Below are positions 10,081-20,268 of a stretch of 64,000 nucleotides of DNA, one piece after another (position 1 is the stretch's first letter; each line of letters begins with the position of its first letter). Position numbers and translations under genes: made by a program. A model generated the notes under the pieces. The model searched no databases, had not been told where the DNA came from, and saw nothing but the letters and a program-made list of their open reading frames with translations. This DNA is from Lingula anatina (taxonomy: Eukaryota > Brachiopoda > Lingulata > Lingulida > Lingulidae). The stretch is taken from contig NW_019774003.1 of assembly GCF_001039355.2 (NCBI RefSeq), positions 396,191 through 460,190 of the forward strand, read 5' to 3'.

Positions 10081-12746
10081 TAGAATCGTGAAGATTTGTC
10101 TATTTTTGGTCCTTTTGATTTCAACTGTTTGTGTGTAAATTGGCTGGAAATTTTATCAACCGCCTTCACTGTGAAAGTTTTCAATCTGTATTTTAGACAT
10201 TTATCTGTGTTAAAACACAACACGGCACCAAATATTAAATACCATTCAAATTTGAGTTCATAGTTAATAGTTATATTTATAATATGTAAACTGATTCATG
10301 GTCAATAACAATCACACATGTTGAAATCTAACTGAATTATAGCACCATAAATGTTATGGCAATTCTAATGTTCACTTGTATCTGGTTGCAATCTTCACAC
10401 GTATATTTTATGAAACAGAGTGAGACTAAGGCCAAGTATATTTGGTTCCTGCAGACATTTGCTGTTATTAAAAAAATTGGCACAAACTTTGAATTTTGCA
10501 GTTTTTGGAGTACCTTACAGGAAATCATTTTACTTTTTACTTTTCTAAATCATGAAGCAATGGCACTAGATAGAAGATACTACATCTCTCAGCACTGTTC
10601 ATGATCAGTAAAACGTGAAATGAGAGAGAGAGGGCAATCCACTTGGCTGACTTGTAAAATTTAGACAGCGAGACTTTCAATCGAAATGAAAAGACTGGTA
10701 TATTTGGTGTTCGACTTGCAAAAAGAGTAAATTTTAGTACATCTTCTTGGATTTGAGGATCAAACGGCTACCAAATGACTCCAAAGCACCAAGTATGTGT
10801 TCTTTGCCTTTAATTTAGCCATTTTGGTCTCTTACACTTGTTTCAAGGTCTTTAAGATGTGAAACATATTGTACTAATTAGATGCATGTAAGTCTATGTG
10901 ACAACTTAAGCCTACATGTATATTGATATTGGAGGCTTAAAATAGTTTGCACTCACATTTTACGAAACAGATAATATCAAAATGTATTCTGCACTAGAAA
11001 ATAATATAAAACGGAGTATTGCTCATTTACAAAGATGCAATACATATAGTTTCCAAATGGCGAATTATGCCCAATTTCAGAATGGTATCTGACGGCCAAC
11101 TTGGATTTGAGGGATGAAATGGCCACCGATGGCCTCCATAATGGTAAAAATGAGTATTTTGCTCATAATTTAGTCAAATATCGATGGTACATAACAAAAA
11201 ATTGCATTTAGTTATATTTGAATACGGGTTATCAATATCCATGGTTTTGCAGCGTTCACACACATATATCTTGAGAAGTCACTTAAAACACCCTCTTTGT
11301 CCCTTCAAATCACCTTCTATCACCAAAACAATATCAAAATGACCCCCAAAATAGTAGGAATCTATATATATCATGTATATGTAGGTCAAACGCTTCAAAA
11401 ATCAACATGTCTCTTTATCTCTTTATTTTTCTTCCTTATTTTACAAAAGATATATTCTTTTTCAATCCAAAAATCAATGTTTTCAGATTTCTTGCCTCTC
11501 CCTTAGACTGGGTTCTCACAGATTTAGATCGATCCATCTGGGTCGACCTAACTCCCTGGGGGTTCACGCAAAATTGCCGTTAGCTTCCTGGAGCCGAGCG
11601 TGCACAAAAGTTAATTACCATCTTACAGCTTTTAGTAGGCGGGTCAGACATTTAAGACGACAGCAATCTAGTGAGACTCCCCAGGGGGATAAATCGATCT
11701 AAATATTTGTGGGAATGGTCTTTTAGAACATTCTTGACCTTCTGGCTTAGATTTTTGAAACGGAAATGTGTAATGCCCGCTTAAACTGTGCTTTGTATAG
11801 TTATTTGACCTGATTGAGCAAGATGTAAGCAAACTGTTAATACCAAACTGACAGTAAAGATAAACATCTGCCTTGAAATGAATTTGGTCTATTGAAAGTT
11901 ACAAGTTTATTTTAATCACAAGTCCGGCTTAAATTGATGCTATCTATAAAATTTAAAATTTATATATTATGCAGTTGTACATTATAATAAGAATTCAATC
12001 ATTTGTCTAATTTCAATAATAATAATAATAATAATGTATAATAAATAAATAATAAATATAATGTTTTCACAGCTTTATTTAAAAATATAAATCTGTTCAT
12101 TCAGTTCTTTTTTATAGGTGAAGTACTTGTACTATATATGAGTGTTTATAGCTTGGAGGATAAATTAAAGCAGAAAACTTATTTAAACTCAATGAATTTA
12201 AAAGTCATTTTGAAAACTCTTCATATAAAAAAATATATATATTTCTTTAAGCCTAATAATCGTATGTAACTGATCAATAGATAAACACGTGTGCTTCTCA
12301 GTTGTAAACAGAAACAATTTAATTAATTATTGGGCTGTTTATTGCATATTTTGGCCCAACACGTTACGTTATGCATATAATGATGTGGTTGGGCCAACTT
12401 TGGGCCAGCGTATTACTGCCAACACCAACTATGTGCCAATAAACCAATCATTCCCCTACGCTGGCCCAACGCATGCATGCTATCTGGGTGGTGGTTAGAA
12501 AAACTTGCACTTAAATGCGTCCCGAAATAATAAGTTAAATAATAAATAGATAAATTAATAAAATAAATAGAAAATTTAAATATTCAACGTCATTCATTTT
12601 TCATTGAGAATTAATAAATTATAAGATTTATAAGAATTATTCCGGTCTAAAAGGTACGCAAACCTCATATTTACCACGAATGCTCTTATATTAATCAATA
12701 TCGTTCACGGGATGCGTAGTTTTTGACACACAGAAACTGATCGAAC
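10081..12746. other. Intergenic region between EndoU copies 2 and 3
   Basis: No supported coding exon. It contains the 3' flank shared by all copies, then about 1.4 kb (10740-12180) shared only with the copy 3-4 interval (20940-22500), then the upstream region with the GTTGGGCC motif (near 12389) and the copy 3 start. Near 10640-10690 the sequence resembles the last codons of the PTCD1-like gene at 29483-29500. Confidence 0.7.
11517..11722. mobile_element. Palindromic MITE with TTAG target duplication
   Basis: Left end GACTGGGTTCTCACAGATTT and right end ATTTGTGGGAATGGTC are imperfect inverted repeats, both adjoining a GATCGATC core. It is flanked by TTAG at 11513-11516 and 11723-11726. The homologous stretch after copy 3 (about 22090) has a single TTAG and no insert, so the site is cleanly polymorphic between paralogous flanks. 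A relative lies near 25393-25755. Confidence 0.75.
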
Positions 12747-15221
12747 ATGGGAACTTTGAGAAGACATGTTTCACTCATATTACTGTCATTGCTTATAAAC
12801 GCAAGTGCTAACGAAGGTGAGGTTTATATTTTTCTTGTATTTTCAACGAGTTCCAGCTGATTTTCAAAATTGTAGACGGTAATTAACGGATTGACTTTTT
12901 TATACGATTGTGCTTACCAATGCAAAAGACTTTTTCAACAAGGAACATTTCATCATGCTTTTAAGTCTTTGTTTTTATTTATTGTCAATGGGATTCCAGG
13001 GGCGGATCCAGGAATATTTGAAGGGGGGGGGGGGGTCCGCAGATGCAAAGCCAACACGGTCCCTTGGTATTTTAGAGGGCAAACGAAGCCATTTGGTACG
13101 GTTTAGAACTATAAATCAGCTAGTCAAAATTGTAATTCCAAGAGGGGACAATTAGTGTGATTTCTTTTCAGAAGCAGAAAGGGGGGGACCCCCCTGACCC
13201 CCCCCCCCCCTCTAAATCCGCCACTGTATAACGTGCCTATTTCACATATTATAATTGCTCGTTTGAAAAAACTCTGTGGTCTGTCATCACTAAAGTAATT
13301 GCAGCCAAGCATACAGCACACCATATTTAAAAATTTAAAAATTGATAAAATAAAACATTTTTCTTGATTCACCGTCCAACTTACTCTGTCTCCTTGCCTG
13401 TAATTGATTTTGCATTATAAAAGAAGAATGTGGATAACAGAAGAGTAATCGTCTAATTATGCAGGATATCAAGCGCGTCCTCCCTGGTTTTGACTGGTTT
13501 TGAATGATGGCTTGACATTGTGTATTGCAACTTGCCACCAAATTCTGTAAATCTTGCATTGGGAGTCTTTTCCATTCCTCAATTACTGCCTGCTAGAGCT
13601 CTCATATCCTACTGGAGGTTGTCTCTCATTTACTGCTCTGCCAATAATATCCCAAGCATGTTCTAATACACTGAGATCTGGCGTAAAATGTGTATGCAGG
13701 ACAATCCATATTGGGGATACCATGATGTTGCAGCACGTCTTGCTTCATGGACGGGCGCATTGTCCTGCACTACAGAAGTGTTTCTGGCTGGATTTGCCTC
13801 ATTGTATGCGCCCCAACAGGATTTCTTCTCTGTATCATTCACTGATGAAACCTCCTATGAATAACGTACAATGGTAATTTTTCATCATGTGAGACACCGA
13901 CCCAGACAAACCTTCCGGCACCCTACACACGTGGGAGAACAAAATCGTCCTGAAACACTTGCATTTGGTTTGGACCTCTCCGGGCTCATAACTGACCATC
14001 TGCAAACACCTGCTCTGTACAAAGTTTGCCACAATAAAATGTTTGGTTGCCGAGAAAATTAAGAAATAAGAAAGTGTTGCTTAACTTATTAGCATCAATG
14101 CATATTGAGAATGAGTGAATATGGGTCAATGCAGTCATCAATTTATTTTTAACCTCTTTAACTCTCAAGATGAATTTGATTGAGGTGATATTGACAGGAA
14201 ACGATAATAGGTAAATAGATACCATATTTTGGGACAAGTGTGGGACAATACATACCTTTTTGGGTGAGTTTGTTTGTTGTCTTTATTTGTATATTCTGCT
14301 CGTACATATGCTTTAAAAATCAACGTCTGTCTAACTTTCATACAGTAGGCAATTGCAGTTAAAAAGAGTGCATTACGCATTATGGTGGTTATGCGAAAGC
14401 ACCGCCACATAATATTAAAGTAGCAGTATCAATATCCAAAACGGCTGGAGTATATTTATTTTTCACTAGGAACTTAAACGCTATCCGGGTATGCTATTAA
14501 CAGTAGATATGATAGATTGGGGCTGAAAGAACCTTGGGTCACATCCATGTTTTAGGGATAAAAATAGTCTGCATGAGGTTCATATATGTATTTCACAACA
14601 AAAATTGTAAACAACTAATATAAATATAACAATTCCATTTTGCCACCAAAACCTCAGTTATTGCAATTATCTGTCATCTGTTCTTGCCATCGGACACTAT
14701 GGACCTTCATAGATGGCTATACTTCCGTAATGATCTCTTAAAGGACTATTACGAAAACCAAACTTTTTAGGAAATACGTGGACTTACTTTGAATGTTAGC
14801 AAGGATTCATGAACCATCACTGAGAATAAAATCCAAGTGACTCCAAATTGGAGTCCAGCAGTGGTGCCTAAAATAACTCCCAATAATAGTCAAGTTGACG
14901 CCATCCCAGACTCCACAGGAGAGTTACAATTGACTCCATTCACACATCCCTTCATTCCTTGGTTTATCTCTACAAAAGAGTCACCATGACCCCATATTAA
15001 GGAATTTTTGACTCCTTGGCACATTATGAGAAAAAACAACAACAACAGCGTTAAGAGGGGAGACCGATTATTTAAGACTGGCATGTTCAAGGAGGGGTTT
15101 GTACCCACATCCTCCCTCTCCGGAGACGGACACTCTAACTACAAGGCCATCCGGTCGCATAGGATGTATGGTGCTGATATAGCAATAACAAAGAGTTTGT
15201 AAATCTGGTAATAAACAGCAT

Positions 15222-15256
<35 letters not shown>

Positions 15257-17930
15257 CACAAATATACCAATGAGTGAGCATACCTCCCCAGTGACATGCA
15301 TTGGCGGGTCAAACCTACAACCTGGAAACAAAACTTGCTGACCTGTATACCAACATTTCACATAAAGGGTGTGGTCAACTGAAAGCCCGGGCCAGTAATA
15401 AGTGCACGCGTTCTGCATGCAGAAACACACAGAAAACCACTTGTTCATGCATAACTATGGCCAATAAAGTAATGTTATACTGACAAAGGATGATGAAAAC
15501 TGTTCTCTCCACGCCGTCGGCTCACTGCCATCACAAGTACTGAAACGATGCTTACTGTCCAGCGAGCGAAAAGAGTCGGTGAAAGGAGTCAGCCAGACAC
15601 TGGCCCCCGGTAATTTGACCCTGATTTTAGAGTCAGATTGACTCAATGAGAGCCAGGGGGTGATTGACTCTGATAAGAGAGTCTAAAGACTCTGGTAGTG
15701 GAGTAATTTGACCCTTATATAGAAGTCAAATTAACTCCATGAGGGTCAAGGGGTGCTGACTAGAGAGTCAATTAACTCCAATTTTATTCTCAGTGATTGG
15801 TCAGTATGGGAAAATCGTCATTTACCCCAGAAAACCCTTTTTTGTTTTGTATTTTCAAATAGGAAGAGTTGCTATCCTTTTAAACAGAATATATATAGCG
15901 CCTTAATGTCCTTTGATGAAATTTGATTAAGAAGGTTTGATGCAATATGGTCTATTTTTTCAAGACGTTTTTAATTTTGCTGGATACTTGGGCAACGGCA
16001 GCCATATTCGTCCATGAATATTTACCAGAGATTCCATTTGAACACCAGGCTGTTACTAAGTCAAAAGCTACCCAAATCCACCAAATCAATGCAACATCTG
16101 TAGGCTTTTTATACGAACAGAAGATTTAAAAAATGACAAAGGTATAAACCATGCTTATCCTTTTAAGCTGTCAAAATGGACGAAACGTTAGAATGAACAA
16201 AGGGTTTGGATACGTTATTGGAATGGTTACTACATTTAAATTGTAGGTTATCAGTAAATATATTATTCTTTATTCCCATTTTCCTTTGCACTGTAGCGTC
16301 AACATAAACTGTCTACACCTATGAAAAGGACACTTTTTGCTGGTCGATATGGCTGATTCGGTAGCCCAGGTTATCACATACATGTACACATAGAAACTAA
16401 ATGCTTAATTTCCCCCAATTCAGCGAAGAAACGCAGGGTCTGGAAAGGAGGCACAGAGGGCACGTCACCCTCCTCCCGTAGCTCCCAACGTACTCCCTAC
16501 TCTCCCTTTTCCCTGAAAATGCAGCTTAACATGCGCAGGGGCGGATACAGGATTATTTGGAGGGGGCGCGGATGCGAAACCGACCCTCTTCTCCCCCCCC
16601 CCCCCCCCGCAACTTGGCGTGGGGTTCGGGACCTGCTGAACGGTGCCATTGGTACGGTTTAGAACTATGATTCAGCCAGTCAAAATTCTAATTACAAGAG
16701 GGGACCAGAAATCAAAGGGGGGTCGGGGGGGGGGGGGGGTCAGGAACCCCTGACCCCCCCCCCTCTAAATCCGCCACTGGGATTCCCGGTGAAATGATTT
16801 TAAAGACAATTTTTTAAAAAAATTAAAAATCTACTCATTCATGTGCAATGGCTATCATTTTTAGCGATACAACTATGTTATTGTACATTTGCGAGCAATA
16901 TATATTAACCCGTATTAAACAAGCGTAAGAATAGGAAAAAAACTGCGGCGTAATGGTTCCGGTTTGCAAAATGTTAGAAGAAGATGAAAGCAGCTACCTA
17001 TAGACCTGCTCAGCTGCTCCGCAGGTAAAAATTAAAAAATTGTTATTTTGAGACTATGTGGTGGACTCTCCTGTTTTCATCCATGACATATTTTAGGATT
17101 TTGTAAGTTCTTGTATGTTTTTTTTTTGTTTGTTTGTTTCAGAGCTCTGTTCCGGCCGCTGCGGTGCTTCACTAGACCGTGCCCGCTCCTGTCAGTGTGA
17201 CAGTGCCTGTCACAGATACGACGATTGCTGTGAAGACTATGTGGAGTGCTGCCTGTGGTGTGGGTGCAATATTGAGTGTAACAGGAAAGGAAGTGCGCTA
17301 GGAACCGTAGTCCGCTTCTCATTACTTTTTACGGGTGACATTCCTCCCATAAACTAAGCCCAATACTCCAGCTAACCCTAACCTGTACTAATCATACGGG
17401 AGCCCGGACTTTCGGGTAGCACATCTTCTATGGGGTGCAATGGGTGAGGTGAACGCATTTGGTTAAACAAAGGACGACTAATTTTTAAAAATATAATGGA
17501 CGTATAACGTGGTAATTTTGTCTGCTGAGCGTAAAAAGAAATGCTATTTCGTCTTCTCCAGTTAATTGCAGGACCATTTAAATTCATGCTTTTATCTAAA
17601 ACTGCAATTGAATACAATGTTGTGACTGAATATGTAAACAAAGTAAAATATATATTAGGAAAAGAGTGAAACTGTCGAAAATCGTATCATGAAGTATATT
17701 TAGCGCCCATAATATACCTCTTTGCTTGAAATATAGTCTACTAATTGTTTCCCTTCAGATGGAAATTGCAGTCCTCCAACTGACCCTGTCCCAATCACTG
17801 ATGACGAGCTGTCACAACTTGCCGAGGGACTGTATGTCGTGGACTCCAACAAAGCTGCTTCAAGTGACGTCATTGTGGACGAAGGCGGAGCACGGTAATT
17901 TCACACACACATTATACTTCAAAGACACAT

Positions 17931-17965
<35 letters not shown>

Positions 17966-20268
17966 TAAGGTTCTCTCTCCCCCCCTAACCCCCCTCTTTC
18001 TCCCTCTCCCTGTTGTTTTTGAGACGCAAGAACAAACAAGAATGGACGAGCTACGAAAACATTGCCATCTCTTTTTGACACAGGTTGTTCTACTATGTGA
18101 ACGAGGCGTCGCTACTGCAGAGCCCATCTTACTCACTGTTCCTTTCTCTTCTTGACAACTACAACCCGTATATTGGTCAGCTAGAGACCCTCAGCAGTGA
18201 CGAGCTCTCCGAGATTGATCAGTATCTGGATTATATTTTGACCACGCCCGTTATGGTGGCACTGAAAACATGCCTGAAGCAAAAAGGTAAATAGATACAG
18301 ATATTTAGGGACAAAATATCAACGAATACGATCATTCTACAAACCCTGAAAAGCATACGATGCAAACTCCACTCTTCATCAAAACAATCACAGAACAACA
18401 GTCTCTTTAAAATTGTAATTGTAAAAAAAAAATAAATAAATAAAAAAAAAAAAAATTTTGAACATATCTCTATAACGACCTCTATTGGATAACCGAAGTT
18501 TTCGACTAAAAAATCCTCTTTATTTAAAGGGATAATAACTCTTCGTATGAGATCTATATTTCACAATGAAAACGTGAATAACTCATAGAAATATATTGTA
18601 TTCTGTTTTATCAAAAAACGGCAGTTATAGATATTATTCTGATATCTGAGCTTGTCTTTAGACCACGTGACCTCCATTGATGGCTATACTCTGTTAAAAT
18701 CTCTTAAGAGATTTTAACAAAAAACCAAACTTTTTAGAAAAAAACCAGGGACTAACTTTGAATGTAAAAATGGATTCATTAACCATTGGTAAGTATGGGA
18801 AAATTGTTGTTTGCTCCAGGAAAATTCATTTTTTGACCGAAACGAAGAGTTATTATCCCTTTAAGAACAAGTTTTTTCATATCAAAGGATACACTAGTTC
18901 CGATTCTGCGTTCCGTGGTTTTCTCGATGACCTGTGGTTCCAGCTGTACCCGCGGTCATCCTCAGGCCCCGTGGACAGTAGCGGCTTCGAGCACGTGATG
19001 GTCGGGGAGCTAAAGCCCTCGTCGGTCACCGGGTTTCACAACTGGTTCCGGTTTTATCAGCTGGAGAAAGTGGGAAGCTTAACGTACAAAGGATTCCGTT
19101 CGTCAGTGGAAACATCGGTAGGTTACTAAGCAGTACGGATCCTTATTCTGGTGTTGAAGGCCAGTTTATTCTTTCTGGGAAACCAAATGTTTTCACAATT
19201 TGGACAATTTCTGCTCAACCGTCATTTGTAGTTAACTACTGTACAAGAGGGCTTACTGTATTCAATAAAGGTTAATTGTTTTTTCGGACTGTTACCACAC
19301 AAGAATAAACCATATGGATGAGATGATTTTCGTTTGAAACAGACAGATAACAAAACCTAGGGTGTGGTTAAATTAACATTTACTACTTCTCTTCTCCACC
19401 GTATTTTCCAGCCCCAAGTTCTCAAAGTCCGCCTGGAGTGGTTCGGGAAGAGTAGGTCCCAGTCCAGTTTCTTTCTAGGGACCTCTCCTGAGTACGACAT
19501 GGCTGTATACACTGTGTGCGCACTGGCCAGGAATAACAGCCGCTGTCCTATCGTACTAGCCGTAAGTGGTCCTTATGGACGACAGATTTTCCCGAATCCC
19601 AGTGTATTAATAAGGGGTACTGGAGGAGACGAGAATTGATCAGAATTGTGCCGGAATTGTGTGGAATTTCATGTCAGATGGACATATAAACGTCTAAAAA
19701 TTGTCACAATATTTTTATAAAGATACATCTTTGCACAGCAGTTGTGTATCGGTACTGTTCAGTTGTCAGTTGCGAACTACTTCCTGGTTTTCACAAGGTC
19801 CTTCAAAGACTCTAAAACATCGTTTTAATTGCAGCACATACCATAAAACACCCCAAAATACTTAGATATGGGAATAACAGATTGCATACATGCAAAATTT
19901 CATTCAAATTAATAGCCTCCCGGGAATCGGGAATTCTTTCCCCTTGACGCTCTTTGTCGCGCTGGTGGTTGATGCAGCATATATTTCAAAACAAATTGAG
20001 TGCAAATTAAGCACGATTTTTCACCCTTAAAATCTGTGACACGTTTCCATATCATGCCCCAATTATTTCTATAAGTATTTCTTTTCCATTGTTGGTCTCA
20101 GCAATTTAAAATTAACGGCAAGTCATTCCATGTATTGTTAGCGCCTACGTGTTATATACAGTTATCTTAATTTTTTTTTCATTTCAGGGGAAGTCTGTAT
20201 CCATCCAAACCTATGACGTTGGACACAAATCAGGCCTCCAGATTGCCACCTCCTACCCCGCTATATAA
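12747..20268 (+). CDS. ENDOU: EndoU-family secreted endoribonuclease with one SMB domain, tandem copy 3
   Basis: Seven exons in phase: 12747-12816 (signal peptide), 17143-17259 (the only SMB), 17759-17894 (linker, with a PPTDPVP stretch not in copies 2 and 4), 18084-18286, 18888-19117, 19412-19561 and 20188-20268; predicted 328 aa. The SMB has all eight cysteines; its exon is 3 bp longer than in copy 2 because the GTGGGT donor is shifted by a codon. The EndoU part keeps FEH, VGEL, GFHNW and GTSPEYDMAVY. The signal-to-SMB intron is 4.3 kb and contains a composite insertion bounded by hAT-like ends (12998-16778). No second SMB exon was found in it. The intron 18287-18887 carries a TTAA-flanked MITE that the other copies lack. 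Confidence 0.85.
12998..13225. mobile_element. hAT-like non-autonomous element, left member of a composite (copy 3)
   Basis: Starts AGGGGCGGATCCAGGA and ends AAATCCGCCACT with poly-G and poly-C inside. Its left flank is GGGATTCC (12990-12997), and the same octamer follows the right member ending at 16778. Its right flank does not match, suggesting that this element and the one at 16537-16778 bound a single larger insertion. Confidence 0.65.
13440..14050 (-). mobile_element. Degenerate Tc1/mariner-like transposase (longest copy)
   Basis: On the minus strand, in several frames, pieces of a Tc1-like transposase can be followed: a WRRPGE/VWGG-type middle, YREEILLGRI, QDNAPVHEARRAATS around the catalytic Asp-Asn, then EEWKRLPMQDLQNLVASC and a C-terminal QCQAIIQN segment as in Tc1 tails. 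Stops and frameshifts break it, so it is not functional. Copies 2 and 4 have only the part corresponding to about 13708 onward, beginning right after their poly-C gaps. Confidence 0.75.
15040..15165 (-). mobile_element. tRNA-like SINE head inside the CACTG element
   Basis: On the minus strand it reads TGGCCTTGTAGTTAGAGTGTCC followed by CCGTCTCCGGAGAG and a degenerate B-box GGGTACAAACCC, closely matching the head of the SINE at 7367-7715. The body differs, so only the head region can be assigned. Confidence 0.65.
15222..15254. repeat. (CA)n microsatellite
   Basis: Uninterrupted CA run within the nested CACTG-ended element. Confidence 0.95.
16537..16778. mobile_element. hAT-like non-autonomous element, right member of a composite (copy 3)
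   Basis: Starts AGGGGCGGATACAGGA and ends AAATCCGCCACT, with long C and G homopolymers inside. Right flank GGGATTCC (16779-16786) equals the left flank of the element at 12998. Equivalents are 6625-6836 (copy 2) and 25884-26038 (copy 4, shortened). Confidence 0.65.
17924..17961. repeat. (CA)n microsatellite
   Basis: CA run in the linker-EndoU intron of copy 3, followed by CT/C-rich sequence; same location as the tract at 1-43. Confidence 0.95.
18528..18860. mobile_element. MITE flanked by TTAA (copy 3 only)
   Basis: Inverted ends AGGGATAATAACTCTTCGT and ACGAAGAGTTATTATCCCT, flanked by TTAA at 18524-18527 and 18861-18864. Copies 1, 2 and 4 have one TTAA-like site (ATTTAAGAAC) and no insert. 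TTAA duplication is the hallmark of piggyBac-type integration, though the ends here are not canonical piggyBac ends. Closely related members are at 38393-38730 and 62072-62408. Confidence 0.85.
19612..20085. other. Copy 3-specific intron sequence
   Basis: In the last intron of copy 3, about 470 bp replace the sequence found in copies 1, 2 and 4 (which read TTAATTACTCAG... then a T-rich stretch and AAAGCAGCGGTTAGG). Homology resumes at TCTTTTCCATTGTTGGTCTC. No clear inverted ends or coding sequence were seen; it may be an older insertion or a gene-conversion boundary. Confidence 0.5.

Larger units (their letters stand above)
14818..15795. mobile_element. Nested element with CACTGAGAATAAAAT inverted ends
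   Basis: Starts CACTGAGAATAAAAT and ends ATTTTATTCTCAGTG, a perfect 15-base inverted repeat; several GACTCCAA / TTGGAGTC sub-repeats follow inward at both ends. The flanking sequence resembles the empty site in copies 2 and 4 (GAACGA(G/T)TGGTCAGTATTGG), leaving an AT duplication of about 2 bp. CACTG ends with a 2-3 bp duplication are reminiscent of the CACTA/EnSpm superfamily, but no transposase is present, so the assignment is tentative. It contains a CA microsatellite and a SINE head. Confidence 0.7.
14551..15884. mobile_element. Diverged TTAA-type MITE split by a nested insertion
   Basis: The left part (to 14817) and right part (from 15796) together correspond to the single element at 5640-5989 and 24555-24896. 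Between them sits the 978 bp CACTG-ended element. Nesting shows that the MITE is older than the CACTG insertion. Confidence 0.6.

Noticed and set aside
15947-16129. Short hydrophobic open frame (MVYFFKTFLILLD...) also seen near 6056 and 24960
   Set aside because: It lies in the repeated intron cargo, its other copies are interrupted or shifted, and it has no neighbouring splice or promoter logic.
12817-17142. A second SMB exon in copy 3
   Set aside because: I looked for the TGT..GGCCGCTGCGG signature in this intron and found none before 17143; only transposon sequence is present.
18758-19129. Continuous open frame spanning the MITE and the second EndoU exon of copy 3
   Set aside because: The frame happens to stay open through the MITE end. 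The other copies and the AG acceptor at 18886-18887 show the exon starts at 18888.
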